DNA from: Lachnospiraceae bacterium
Lineage (GTDB): Bacteria; Bacillota; Clostridia; Lachnospirales; Lachnospiraceae
Assembly (NCBI GenBank): GCA_017523785.1
Contig: JAFWVX010000034.1
Location: 1-51,118 of the forward strand
Length of the DNA: 51,118 nucleotides
Direction of reading: 5' to 3'
Shown here: positions 1-8,735 of the stretch, in pieces
Position numbering within the stretch: the stretch's first letter is position 1
Layout of the letters: each line of letters opens with the position of its first letter
Notes under the pieces: model-generated
The model's input: only the letters and a program-made list of their open reading frames with translations
Told to the model about the DNA's origin: nothing
The model's database searches: none
Position numbers and translations under genes: made by a program

Positions 1-81
1 AATAACAATTAATAAAGGCACAATTGTAAACATACAAACCCAAGAAATATATGGCAAAGAAAGTATTCTTAATTTTTTCAT
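1..81 (-). CDS. potB: PotB-like spermidine/putrescine ABC permease, N-terminal fragment
   Basis: An open frame on the minus strand starts at an ATG (complement of 79-81), one base after the stop of the upstream ATPase gene, and runs off the left edge after 27 codons. The visible N-terminus (MKKLRILSLPYISWVCMF, then a hydrophobic stretch) is a cytoplasmic basic start followed by a first membrane helix. It resembles the start of PotB, the polyamine transporter permease that usually follows potA. The upstream gene has a PotA C-terminus, which supports this. Only 27 residues are visible, so the family call rests on context plus a short match. Confidence 0.6.
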   Translation of the reverse strand, partial: MKKLRILSLPYISWVCMFTIVPLLIVI

Positions 82-82
82 A

Positions 83-1186
83 TTAAATCTCCATTTTTTT
101 CATAATATGAATATCATTTGGGTCAATATCTATCCCAACCAAAGAACCTATATCTTTCGGTAGTGTTGAATGCACAATCCAGCTATACCCCGCTGAATCC
201 ACTTTCATTTCGTAATGCACTCCTTTAAAAATAATACTTTCTACCACTCCCTCTAGTCTTCCATTCCCTACTTCTAAAAGCTTTACATCTTCCGGTCTAA
301 TAACTACATCCACTTCCTCATTACAAGCAAATCCTTTATCTACACAAATAAAATCATGGCCTAAAAATCCTACCATATAATCTTTATACATAATGCCACT
401 AATAATGTTACTCTCGCCAATAAAATCTGCAACAAAGGCATTTTGTGGCTCGTTATATATATCTATCGGCGACCCAATCTGCTGAATTTGCCCGTTATTC
501 ATTACAACCACCACATCAGACATAGTAAGTGCTTCTTCTTGATCATGAGTTACATACACAAATGTAATTTCTAGCTGCTGCTGAATGTTTTTAAGTTCCG
601 TCTGCATCTCTTTCCGCAACTTTAGGTCAAGTGCCCCAAGTGGTTCATCGAGTAGCAAAACTTTAGGGTTGGTCGCTATGGCACGAGCTATCTCAAGCTT
701 TCTCTGTTTGCCGTATGGAAGATTAGCTGATTTCATCATAGCATCATTTTCAAGATTAAATACTTTGAGTAGTGCCATCGCTTCTTCATCCATAAGTGCC
801 TCATAGCGGTGATATCTTGGAAGTCTAAGTATTCCAGAAATAGTAGAATACCTATATTTATTTTGCAGTGCAATTTTTACATTGTCGTGAACTGTAAGTT
901 TGTGAAATAATCTTATGTTTTGGAAAGTTCTTGCTATTCCCATTTTGTTAATTTCAATAGTATTCTTTCCATTGATTTTATTTACACCATTTAACAAAAT
1001 TGTGCCGCTTGTTGGTTTATATACGCCAGTTAGAAGATTGAAGATAGTAGTCTTGCCTGCTCCATTTGGTCCAATTAGTCCATAGAGTTCGTTTTCTCTT
1101 ATTGATAAATTGAAATTTTCAACTGCGTGAAGTCCACCAAATTGTATTGAAAGATTTTTCACAGAGAGCATTATATTTTCTTTCAT
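83..1186 (-). CDS. Chimeric ABC ATPase: LivG N-terminal half fused to PotA C-terminal half
   Basis: This 367-residue ABC ATPase is a hybrid. Residues 1 to about 178 are LivG-type: Walker A GPNGAGKT (39-46), an inserted segment typical of LivG (about 105-150), and the LivG signature variant LPYGKQRKLEIARA (156-169) instead of LSGGQ. From Walker B (LLLDEP, 177-182) onward it is PotA-type: LGALDLKLRKEMQTEL, the switch HDQEEA (214-219), VADFIGESN, and a C-terminal TOBE-like domain (about 280-367). LivG is normally about 255 residues and lacks a TOBE domain; livF should follow livG but is absent, and a potB start follows instead. Start ATG lies just after the livM stop with AGGAGGG inside livM. 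A deletion or recombination at the conserved Walker B sequence, or an assembly artefact, explains this. The protein may still couple with LivHM, since the helical domain is LivG-like; that is inference. Confidence 0.88.
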   Translation of the reverse strand: MKENIMLSVKNLSIQFGGLHAVENFNLSIRENELYGLIGPNGAGKTTIFNLLTGVYKPTSGTILLNGVNKINGKNTIEINKMGIARTFQNIRLFHKLTVHDNVKIALQNKYRYSTISGILRLPRYHRYEALMDEEAMALLKVFNLENDAMMKSANLPYGKQRKLEIARAIATNPKVLLLDEPLGALDLKLRKEMQTELKNIQQQLEITFVYVTHDQEEALTMSDVVVVMNNGQIQQIGSPIDIYNEPQNAFVADFIGESNIISGIMYKDYMVGFLGHDFICVDKGFACNEEVDVVIRPEDVKLLEVGNGRLEGVVESIIFKGVHYEMKVDSAGYSWIVHSTLPKDIGSLVGIDIDPNDIHIMKKMEI

Positions 1187-2290
1187 TTATTTGCCCTCCT
1201 TTTTAACTTTTTTATTTCCCAAAGTTTTTAAAGCATTAAGCACAGGGAATTTATTTTTTAAAACTTCTATATATTGTTTCATTGCTGGTGCTGATGTAAA
1301 TATCATAACAACTATCAATACGATAGAATATATTAGCATTCTGAAATCTTGTAAATTTCTAAGCATCTCAGGTAAGAGAGTAAGAACTACTGCAGCGATT
1401 ATAGAACCTCTGATTCTTCCCATTCCGCCAAGAACTACGAATACGAGGATTGTGATAGACATATTGTAGCCGAAGTTTTTTGGAAGGGCAGTGAGAGTTG
1501 TAAGATTGTGTGCATATAGAACTCCTGCAACACCTGCCATACTACTTGCTATGGTAAATGCGATGAGTTTATACTTTGTAGCACTGATTCCTACAGATTC
1601 TGCTGCGATACGATTGTCACGAAGTGCTTTTATATTTCTACCAGTTCTTGAGTTTACTAAGTTTAAGATAATAGTTACAACGATTATAAGTAATATCACA
1701 CCTGCTGTAAATGAAGAGTAGTGAGGCGTACCTGTGATTCCTTGCGCACCTTTTATAACTACAAATCCATTCTTTGATAAACCAAGTGCCATAGTGTTTT
1801 TTAATGAGATATGGGCGCCGTTCTCGTCAAAGCCCAAATAAATTGCATTTGCAATATTTTTAATAATTTCACCGAAAGCGAGAGTAACGATTGCGAGATA
1901 GTCACCTTTAAGTCTTAAAACTGGAATGCCGATTAGGAGTCCAGCGACACCTGCAGTGATTGCTCCGATAAGTATTGCTATGATAAATAAATATAATCCC
2001 TCAACACCGAGAAATTTCATATACCTTGTAAATACCGCACTGGTAAATGCTCCCACGCACATAAATCCTGCATGACCAAGACTTAGCTCGCCACTTATTC
2101 CGACGACTAAGTTAAGTGAAACTGCAAGAATTGAATATGTGCAAAATGGAACAAGTAAGCCATTTAAGAGTGATGATATTTTTCCTTGAGCAGAAAGAAT
2201 CATGATAATAGCATAGGCAATAATTATCATGAGATAAATGCTTAAGTTGTATCTTGCTTTCTTTTGTCTTTTTAATTTGAAATAATCCAT
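1187..2290 (-). CDS. livM: Branched-chain amino-acid ABC transporter permease LivM
   Basis: A 367-residue integral membrane protein with about eight to ten hydrophobic helices. The conserved LivM segments are visible: NLVVGISGELSLGHAGFM near residue 60, GLLIGIPVLRLKGDYLAIVTLAFGEI near 117, and VFVVLGGMGRIRGS near 283. It forms the transmembrane channel with LivH. The gene sits 1 base after livH and ends immediately before the ATPase gene, so it is part of the livK-H-M-G operon. The C-terminus is lysine-rich, as often seen. High confidence for family; substrate specificity within the hydrophobic amino-acid group cannot be read from sequence. Confidence 0.93.
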   Translation of the reverse strand: MDYFKLKRQKKARYNLSIYLMIIIAYAIIMILSAQGKISSLLNGLLVPFCTYSILAVSLNLVVGISGELSLGHAGFMCVGAFTSAVFTRYMKFLGVEGLYLFIIAILIGAITAGVAGLLIGIPVLRLKGDYLAIVTLAFGEIIKNIANAIYLGFDENGAHISLKNTMALGLSKNGFVVIKGAQGITGTPHYSSFTAGVILLIIVVTIILNLVNSRTGRNIKALRDNRIAAESVGISATKYKLIAFTIASSMAGVAGVLYAHNLTTLTALPKNFGYNMSITILVFVVLGGMGRIRGSIIAAVVLTLLPEMLRNLQDFRMLIYSIVLIVVMIFTSAPAMKQYIEVLKNKFPVLNALKTLGNKKVKKEGK

Positions 2291-2291
2291 A

Positions 2292-3173
2292 CTATACTTT
2301 CTCTATATTTGATTTGCCAAGTATACCTGCTGGTTTTACAAGCAACATTATAATCAAAACTGAAAATACTATTGCATCAGATAACTGGGCTGAAATATAT
2401 GCCTTAGATAAATTTTCAAGGACTCCGAGAATAAGTCCGCCTATAAATGCTCCTGGAATTGATCCGATGCCACCGATAACTGCAGCGACGAAGGCTTTGA
2501 TACCAGGCATAGCACCTGTGGTTGGAGTGAGAGTTGGATAAGCTGAGCAAAGTAGAACTCCAGCGAAGGCTGCTAAGAATGAACCAATCGCAAATGTCAT
2601 TGCTATAGTTCCATTTACATTTATACCCATAAGTGTGCTTGCACTTCTATCTTCAGAAACTGCAAGCATTGCTTGACCCATCTTTGTTTTATTGATAAAT
2701 GTTGTGAGTGCAAGCATTATAACTATACAAAGAGCTATGGTTACTATACTTTCACTAGAAATCATAAGTTGTCCGTTGAAGAGTTTTAGTGGAGGAATAG
2801 TAACAATACTCTTAAAACTTTTTGTATTTGCTCCAAATATAAGTAATGCAATATTTTGCAAAAAATAAGAGACACCTATTGCAGTTATAAGAACTGACAA
2901 TGAGTTTGCCCCTCTTAGTGGTTTGTAAGCAATTCTCTCTATAGTAATTCCTATAAGTGTGCAAGCAATTGCAGCGAGTAATACACTTATAATTGGGTTA
3001 ATGCCCATTTGGCTCATAAATACAAAAGTGATGTATGAACCAATCATTAATACATCACCATGTGCAAAATTAAGCATTTTGGCTATACCATATACCATGG
3101 TATAGCCAAGTGCTATAATTGCATATATTGATCCGAGACTAAGCCCGTTTACAAAATATGTTAAAAAATCCAT
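2292..3173 (-). CDS. livH: Branched-chain amino-acid ABC transporter permease LivH
   Basis: A 293-residue membrane protein of typical LivH length. It shows the family hallmark near the N-terminus, GLSLGSIYAIIALGYTMVYG followed by MLNFAHGDVLMIG, and the later segment KAFVAAVIGGIGSIPGA (about 226-242) that corresponds to the ABC-permease coupling region. It pairs with LivM to form the import channel. It is separated by 2 bases from the substrate-binding protein gene upstream and 1 base from livM downstream, indicating translational coupling within the operon. Confidence 0.94.
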   Translation of the reverse strand: MDFLTYFVNGLSLGSIYAIIALGYTMVYGIAKMLNFAHGDVLMIGSYITFVFMSQMGINPIISVLLAAIACTLIGITIERIAYKPLRGANSLSVLITAIGVSYFLQNIALLIFGANTKSFKSIVTIPPLKLFNGQLMISSESIVTIALCIVIMLALTTFINKTKMGQAMLAVSEDRSASTLMGINVNGTIAMTFAIGSFLAAFAGVLLCSAYPTLTPTTGAMPGIKAFVAAVIGGIGSIPGAFIGGLILGVLENLSKAYISAQLSDAIVFSVLIIMLLVKPAGILGKSNIEKV

Positions 3174-3175
3174 AA

Positions 3176-4357
3176 TTAATTTGCTAATACATAAGCACCA
3201 TCTTTGATTACAACTGCCTTTGGTGTCTTATTAGGCTCTCCGTTTGATTTCCAACTGATGCTGTCACCAGTAAGTCCTTTTTGTGTGATAGAAGTCATAG
3301 CTGACTTAACGCCGTTGCAAATATCTGAAACTGAATTTGCTGGTGTTACATTTGCCTTCTCGATAGCGAGCTTAAGTGCATATGCACAGTCATAAGCGTC
3401 AGCTGCGAATTGGTTAGGAACCTCGCCATGTCTCTTTTGATACTCTTTAACGAAGTTTACAGTTAAATCGTCAGTAGCATCTGCTGAGAATGGAGTAAGA
3501 AGCATAAGTCCTTCAGCGAGAGATTTGTCAAAGTTCTCAAGTGTGAGGATTCCGTCCATACCGTCACATCCGAAGAATGTTGGAGCGTATCCCATTTGCT
3601 TTGCTTGGTTAAGAACAAGTGCAGCTTCTGAATAGTAGAATGGTAAGAATACGAGGTCAGCATTTGCTGCTTTTAATTTTGTAAGTTGAGTAGTGAAATC
3701 AGTTTTAGAATCTGCAGTGAATTGCTCATCAGCAACTACTTCATAACTCTTTCCAGCTGACTCTTGAATGAATTTCTCATAGATGCCAGTAGAATAAACA
3801 TCTGAAGCATCGTAGATAATTCCTACTTTCTTTGCAAGGTTGTGGCTATCAATGTATTGAGCTGATGCTGCACCTTGGTCAGGATCTGAGAAACACATTC
3901 TGAATACATTTGGGTTTGCAGTGCAATCTACTGCTGAACCTGATGGAGTGATTTGGAACATATTGTCTGCATAAGTTTTATCAGCAACACTTATACAAGG
4001 TGATGAAGTAGTAGTTCCGATTAATAATTGCATACCCCAGTCTTTAAGTGAGTTATAAGCATTTACAGATTTCTCTGCATCGTGCTCGTCATCTGCAAAA
4101 CGATATTCAACTTGGTAACCATTATATCCACCATTTGCATTGATTTCGTCTACAGCAATTTGAATGGCGTTCTTAACAGCTTGTCCATAAACAGCTGCAC
4201 CGCCAGTTGTAGGTCCAATTCCGCCTACTTTGAATGTTGTTGCCTCGCTTGCTGCAGCGTTAGCATCTGCAGTAGTGCTTGAAGCTTGCTTTTGTCCACA
4301 TGCGAAAAGTGTAGTAGCAAGTGTTAAAGCAAGAATTACAGATAAAAATTTCTTCAT
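3176..4357 (-). CDS. livK: Branched-chain amino-acid ABC transporter substrate-binding lipoprotein
   Basis: A 393-residue secreted lipoprotein: N-terminal MKKFLSVILALTLATT then the lipobox LFAC (Cys20), giving a lipid-anchored protein outside the cell. After a short Ala/Ser/Thr linker comes a periplasmic-binding-protein type I fold with the family motifs GGIGPTTGGAAVYGQ (about 46-60), AVDEINANGGYNG (about 70-82), and LIGTTTSSP (about 112-120). It captures the amino acid and delivers it to LivHM. First gene of the minus-strand operon; an AGGAGGAG ribosome site (complement of 4367-4374) lies 9 bases before the ATG. Confidence 0.93.
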   Translation of the reverse strand: MKKFLSVILALTLATTLFACGQKQASSTTADANAAASEATTFKVGGIGPTTGGAAVYGQAVKNAIQIAVDEINANGGYNGYQVEYRFADDEHDAEKSVNAYNSLKDWGMQLLIGTTTSSPCISVADKTYADNMFQITPSGSAVDCTANPNVFRMCFSDPDQGAASAQYIDSHNLAKKVGIIYDASDVYSTGIYEKFIQESAGKSYEVVADEQFTADSKTDFTTQLTKLKAANADLVFLPFYYSEAALVLNQAKQMGYAPTFFGCDGMDGILTLENFDKSLAEGLMLLTPFSADATDDLTVNFVKEYQKRHGEVPNQFAADAYDCAYALKLAIEKANVTPANSVSDICNGVKSAMTSITQKGLTGDSISWKSNGEPNKTPKAVVIKDGAYVLAN

Positions 4358-4393
4358 AATAAAAAACTCCTCCTAAAAAGTTGTAGAATAAAT

Positions 4394-4523
4394 ATACTAA
4401 AAATTAGTATAAAATACAATACTTGATATAACTTTTTATTCAAAAGTATCATATAGGTATAACCAAAAGTTATATGACGAAATGCTGATGTGTAGTAATT
4501 GCAAGCGATTATAAAAAGTTATA
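4394..4523. promoter_or_regulatory. Inverted and direct repeats upstream of the liv operon
   Basis: The spacer upstream of livK holds a 17-base palindrome (ATACTAA-AAA-TTAGTAT, 4394-4410), an 11-base inverted repeat ATATAACTTTT (4426-4436) / AAAAGTTATAT (4465-4475), and a further AAAAGTTATA copy at 4514-4523 in direct orientation to the second arm. The arrangement would suit an operator for a dimeric regulator of amino-acid uptake, but no regulator is encoded nearby and the region is AT-rich, so chance matches are possible. No convincing minus-strand promoter could be fixed here. Confidence 0.35.
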
Positions 4524-4567
4524 GGCGGTTAACCTGTAGGCATTTTATTTGGGTGGGGGTTGTTATG

Positions 4568-4596
4568 TTGATAAAAATGGGTACTTTTTGTATAAT
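4568..4596 (+). promoter_or_regulatory. Sigma-A-type promoter for the 75-codon gene
   Basis: TTGATA (4568-4573), a 17-base spacer, and a perfect TATAAT (4591-4596). A start near 4603 would give a leader of about 28 bases with a Shine-Dalgarno AGGAG (4620-4624) before the ATG at 4631. Confidence 0.75.
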
Positions 4597-4630
4597 ATTA
4601 TTGTGTTAGGATAAACAATAGGAGTAACTA

Positions 4631-4858
4631 ATGAAGTTTGAATGGAACCCAGATAAAAATGCTGATATGAATGTTGAAGTAGATTGGAATACCTCTGTTA
4701 GGAATCCTTATATTAATAAATTCACTAGGAAAGAAAAGATTAGAGCAATCTTGGATTGTATGATTGCTGTTGAAAAAGTTAGTAAAGAAAAATTAAAAAA
4801 AAAGATAATGCCATCTTGGCATAAAACAACATTTATAACTACTTTATATAGAGGTTAA
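4631..4858 (+). CDS. Small hypothetical protein, 75 residues
   Basis: A stand-alone small gene with its own strong promoter, AGGAG ribosome site 6-7 bases from the ATG, and an intrinsic terminator that begins inside its last codons. The product has an acidic, tryptophan-containing N-terminal part (FEWNPDKNADMNVEVDW) and a basic helical centre (RKEKIRAILDCMIAVEKV, KEKLKKK); no signal peptide or membrane segment. I do not recognise the family. It sits between the liv operon and the defence island; the complete transcription unit argues that it is a real gene rather than a chance frame. Confidence 0.6.
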   Translation: MKFEWNPDKNADMNVEVDWNTSVRNPYINKFTRKEKIRAILDCMIAVEKVSKEKLKKKIMPSWHKTTFITTLYRG

Positions 4859-4875
4859 AAGCCTCTATTTTTTTG
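4848..4875 (+). terminator. Intrinsic terminator of the 75-codon gene
   Basis: Seven-base stem ATAGAGG (4848-4854) / CCTCTAT (4862-4868) with a TTAAAAG loop and a run of seven T residues. The stop codon of the gene (4856-4858) lies within the loop. Confidence 0.85.
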
Positions 4876-4947
4876 TTTTTAATGTATTTTAACTTTGTGA
4901 TTTGGATTCATCTATTTAAAAAAATTCTTAATAAAGATACTAAAAAA

Positions 4948-4956
4948 TGCTATAAT
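4948..4956 (+). promoter_or_regulatory. Candidate extended -10 promoter for the defence island
   Basis: TGCTATAAT is a perfect extended -10 element, but no good -35 is present at the right distance. It is the best promoter-like sequence between the terminator at 4875 and the first island gene at 5121, and would give a leader of about 155 bases. The rest of this 260-base spacer shows no other clear element. Confidence 0.45.
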
Positions 4957-5120
4957 TATAGATAAAAAGTACAATGAATACTTATGTATTGATGTGAAAT
5001 TTATCGGACATGGTATTTAGTAAAATTGGATAAATTATTAGGTTGTATTTTTAAAATTTTGTTCAAAGTTGGTTATTATTGAGGAAATAAGAATACAAGT
5101 AATTGATATTAGGAGATAAA

Positions 5121-8100
5121 GTGGATTTAAATCAAATAATACAAAATGGGAATATTGTTTTAGTTGGCGAACAAATAGTTAGTTCTTTAACAGCTGTGAT
5201 TATTAGATTTGTTAATTTTGTTAAGAAAACTCAAATTGTTAAAAACTCTATTGATGACTTTGGTTTTGATGCTTACTTAAATGGAATTAGTGACATCAGT
5301 ATAGATGAGAATGAAATAAAATCCTTGTTATATAATTGTGACAAAACAATACAGATAGACGAATTTAAAAATTTGTTAAAAGATTATTTCGTTCAAAAAG
5401 GTGTATCAGACAGTGCTGCTGAAAGTTTGACAAAAATGTTTTTTGCAAGTTATTTTGATAATTTAAATGATGATAATAAAGCTGCTTTGTGTAAAATTAT
5501 TTGTGATATAGATGACATTAAAACATTACTTAAAAGTATTGACAAAAGAATTGAACATATAAAAACTATAGATGACATTGAAAACAAATTAAAAACAGAT
5601 TTAAGAAAAGATGCTGAAATTAAAGATTTTGATTTAAGATACTTTGAAATTGATGATAGTAATTTTATAAGCAGGTTTCGTGGATTTGTAAACAATGAAT
5701 ATGAAAAAGAAATCAATGTTGCTTGTTATTCAATTGAAGAGGGGGTATATTGTATTCTAAATTATTTGAAATATACTGCAAAAATTAGTAATGTCTATGT
5801 AATTGATGACGAGTCGACTTGGAATAGTTTAAATGAAGAGGATATTCAAGGCACAATCCTATTACCAAATTTCCTTGCAAAAAATATATATAAGAAATAT
5901 AAGAATGTTAAACACGTATTTATTTATAATAAAGATAGTAGTTTTATTAGTGGTGAGACGATAGATCTGCGTAAACGAACTATAATAAAATTAACAAGTA
6001 TTTTGCAAGATAAATATAAATTATCTTATGATGCAGCACATAAATTTTGCATTGAAACTAATGGTAATTATTATTTGGTTAAAAATAGACTTTTTAGTGT
6101 TCATGAAGAAAAATTTGCAGACAATAGTGAAAAAAAGGAATTATTCTCTTTATTTTTGATTAATTCTTTTGGAAATAGTTTACAAAGCAAGGAATTTATG
6201 AAAAAATGCTTTGACTTAGAATATGGTGATGTTATAGATGGTATTTTAAGCAAAGAGTGTTATAAAAACTATTTCAAAAAATATGATAGATATGGTGTAA
6301 CTTCTGTAGAATTGCTAGATGCTTTTTCGGTATGGGGGAAGTATGAGTTATATAAAGACATATTTGTTAAAGAAAGAATTAAGGATATCATGGATTATAT
6401 TGTAACAAATATAAAATTGAATAATAGTAATATCTATGTAGGGTTTATAAAATCATTAATAATTTATAAAACATTTAATTTTGCAATGTCTAATGACGAA
6501 TTTGATGAATTTACATGTAAAATTATATCACAGATTGAAACACAAAATGATTGGCTGGATGCCAAAAGTATACTTGATTATTTGATTGAATTGTCACCTG
6601 ATATAATAATCAAAAGAATAATTGATGAATTTAATGAAGATATGAATTCAGGGTTAATGAGTTTTTTTAGAAACAATAAAGAAGATCATTTTTACATTAA
6701 TATTCTATGGATGCTTGAAAAGAGTTTTTATTTAATAAAAGATAAAATATTATCTTTTAAAGCTTTATTCGAAATATATAGTAAGGATTTTGAATATAAG
6801 ATGAATGACCCAAAAGATATTTTGAGAAAGCTAGTATTTCCTGGGATAGATTCTCCTGTAGATTTTAGTGATACAAAGAAAATGTTTGATGAGATGATTG
6901 ATAAATATAAACCCGCTAAAATATGGGATGTCTTTTATGAGAATGTTGAAAGAGGAATAGTTTATTCGTGGTCTAAACCAAAAATATATTATCGTGAGGA
7001 AGGAAACAAAAATAATATACAAGATACATGGTTGTATTGTTTTGAAAAATTAGAGCAATTAGATAAGGATTGTATAAAAACTATAAACTGGATTAAAATC
7101 ATTTTAAATAGTTATCATACATTAAGTAATCATATTGCTATTATCACTAATACTATTAGTGGATTATGTAATAAAGATGATATTAACAAGTTCTATATCA
7201 AATATAATCTTTTACAATTATTATATAATTATAATTTTTTTGATAAAGAAGGAATATGGAACATAGATGAAGATAGCAAAAACTTTATTAAAAAATTAAT
7301 AGATGATATGCAATTTGAAAATAAATATTATGACAGTTTATTACATTTTCAGAATGATAATAATTATAATTTAATTGAGCCTGTTAAAATAAATTCTGAA
7401 AATTATATGGAAGAGAATAGGCGCTTAGCTGCAATAGATAAAAAAAAGTATTTTGATGATAACAGTAAACTGGACATAAAGATAATAGTTGATTTGTATA
7501 AGACAGTTATTCAATCTGGGGAATTTAATCAATATGATTTCCAAATAGGGCAAGATATAGCAGAGTATATCGATAATAAAAAGTTTAACAAAACCACATT
7601 TAAAATTTTAATTAATGAATTTTTGGAACCTGATAATTTTCATAGGGAAATATTTGATTATATCTATACAATTGATTTGGATGTAGAGACAATTGAAAAT
7701 ATAAAGAAAGTATATTTAGATAGGAATTTTAATAACATAAAATTTTATATAAGACTGTTAAATTTTATTTTCAGAATTAATGGAAATATAGTATTTTTAG
7801 AGAACGAAAATAATGAAATAAAAGAAATGTTTTGGAAAGATTTTGATGGTCATATTCAAATGAATGAAAATAATCATCAAGTAGTTATAGATATTTTAGA
7901 AAATTTGTTAGTGCATGAAAATTTCTCAGCTTATATATCCATTATCGATTTTAACAAAAAACTATTTGATTTCAATGAACTGAAAGAATTGATTTTAAAA
8001 TTAAGTAAAAATACAGAACTGGATATTAATAATAGTTATGCTTTATCGGATTTGTTGGAGTATTTGTATAAAAATAAGTTTGAAGACATCAAAAATGATA

Positions 8101-8735
8101 TTGAATATTTAATTCAATTATCACATATTGAATTGGAAATTTTGGAAAAGTATCATAATTGTAATTATAAGTGGACACAATATTTGTTTGAGAATAATCC
8201 AAAGATTTATGGTGAATTTGTCGTAAAGAACGATCCTAGATTGGATGAAAAAAGTAAAGAAAAATTTGTTAATAGGATTTTACGATATAATGGGTTTATA
8301 TATAGATTGAATCTAAATAAGTTAAATGAGGACGAGTTTAGAGAATGGGATAATAGTTTTAAAAATTATTTGTATAAAAATATTGAGGATAGAATTCTGT
8401 GTGAAGAAATTTATTATGAGAATATTGGTAGCATTATCGGTTTGTCAGATGTAGATACTGATGGTGCTTTTCCTAAAATTCATTATAGAAAATACTTGGA
8501 AGATAATTATAATGAGGAATTGTTTAATAGTATTGTTCAAACTAAATATAGCAAGCGAGGAATGTATACACCTAAACAGGGAGAATATAATTATAGCGTT
8601 GCTGAGTTTTTTAACAAATGTATTGAAAAGTGTCATGAGTACAAAAATACTAGTATAGTTTTAATAAGATTACGAAACCAGTTTTTAGATGATGCTGAGC
8701 GAGAAAGGGAGTTGTCTGAAAATGAAGAGTTTTGA
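5121..8735 (+). CDS. Large helical STAND-like protein without P-loop, putative defence effector
   Basis: A 1204-residue, Asn/Lys/Ile-rich protein of unknown family. I place the start at GTG 5121, because AGGAG (5111-5115) is 5 bases upstream; the reading frame is open from 5103. No Walker A motif, signal peptide or clear membrane segment is visible. Residues about 220-325 look like the second half of an NTPase module: a beta strand with VYVIDDES, then GTILLPNF, HVFIYNK, LRKRTIIKLTSILQ, and a small helical bundle ending GNYYLVKNRLF. This order resembles post-Walker B parts of STAND-type defence ATPases, by inference. The remainder is long alpha-helical repeat-like sequence, ending in a charged tail (DDAERERELSENEEF). 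It overlaps the kinase gene by 14 bases, so the two are probably translated together. Confidence 0.6.
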   Translation: MDLNQIIQNGNIVLVGEQIVSSLTAVIIRFVNFVKKTQIVKNSIDDFGFDAYLNGISDISIDENEIKSLLYNCDKTIQIDEFKNLLKDYFVQKGVSDSAAESLTKMFFASYFDNLNDDNKAALCKIICDIDDIKTLLKSIDKRIEHIKTIDDIENKLKTDLRKDAEIKDFDLRYFEIDDSNFISRFRGFVNNEYEKEINVACYSIEEGVYCILNYLKYTAKISNVYVIDDESTWNSLNEEDIQGTILLPNFLAKNIYKKYKNVKHVFIYNKDSSFISGETIDLRKRTIIKLTSILQDKYKLSYDAAHKFCIETNGNYYLVKNRLFSVHEEKFADNSEKKELFSLFLINSFGNSLQSKEFMKKCFDLEYGDVIDGILSKECYKNYFKKYDRYGVTSVELLDAFSVWGKYELYKDIFVKERIKDIMDYIVTNIKLNNSNIYVGFIKSLIIYKTFNFAMSNDEFDEFTCKIISQIETQNDWLDAKSILDYLIELSPDIIIKRIIDEFNEDMNSGLMSFFRNNKEDHFYINILWMLEKSFYLIKDKILSFKALFEIYSKDFEYKMNDPKDILRKLVFPGIDSPVDFSDTKKMFDEMIDKYKPAKIWDVFYENVERGIVYSWSKPKIYYREEGNKNNIQDTWLYCFEKLEQLDKDCIKTINWIKIILNSYHTLSNHIAIITNTISGLCNKDDINKFYIKYNLLQLLYNYNFFDKEGIWNIDEDSKNFIKKLIDDMQFENKYYDSLLHFQNDNNYNLIEPVKINSENYMEENRRLAAIDKKKYFDDNSKLDIKIIVDLYKTVIQSGEFNQYDFQIGQDIAEYIDNKKFNKTTFKILINEFLEPDNFHREIFDYIYTIDLDVETIENIKKVYLDRNFNNIKFYIRLLNFIFRINGNIVFLENENNEIKEMFWKDFDGHIQMNENNHQVVIDILENLLVHENFSAYISIIDFNKKLFDFNELKELILKLSKNTELDINNSYALSDLLEYLYKNKFEDIKNDIEYLIQLSHIELEILEKYHNCNYKWTQYLFENNPKIYGEFVVKNDPRLDEKSKEKFVNRILRYNGFIYRLNLNKLNEDEFREWDNSFKNYLYKNIEDRILCEEIYYENIGSIIGLSDVDTDGAFPKIHYRKYLEDNYNEELFNSIVQTKYSKRGMYTPKQGEYNYSVAEFFNKCIEKCHEYKNTSIVLIRLRNQFLDDAERERELSENEEF

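Noticed and set aside
1191-1721. Plus-strand frames opposite livM and similar antisense frames elsewhere
   Set aside because: They shadow strongly conserved genes, have no ribosome sites and no recognisable protein features.
4631-4858. Toxin-antitoxin component
   Set aside because: The gene stands alone with promoter and terminator, has no partner, and shows no toxin or antitoxin motif.
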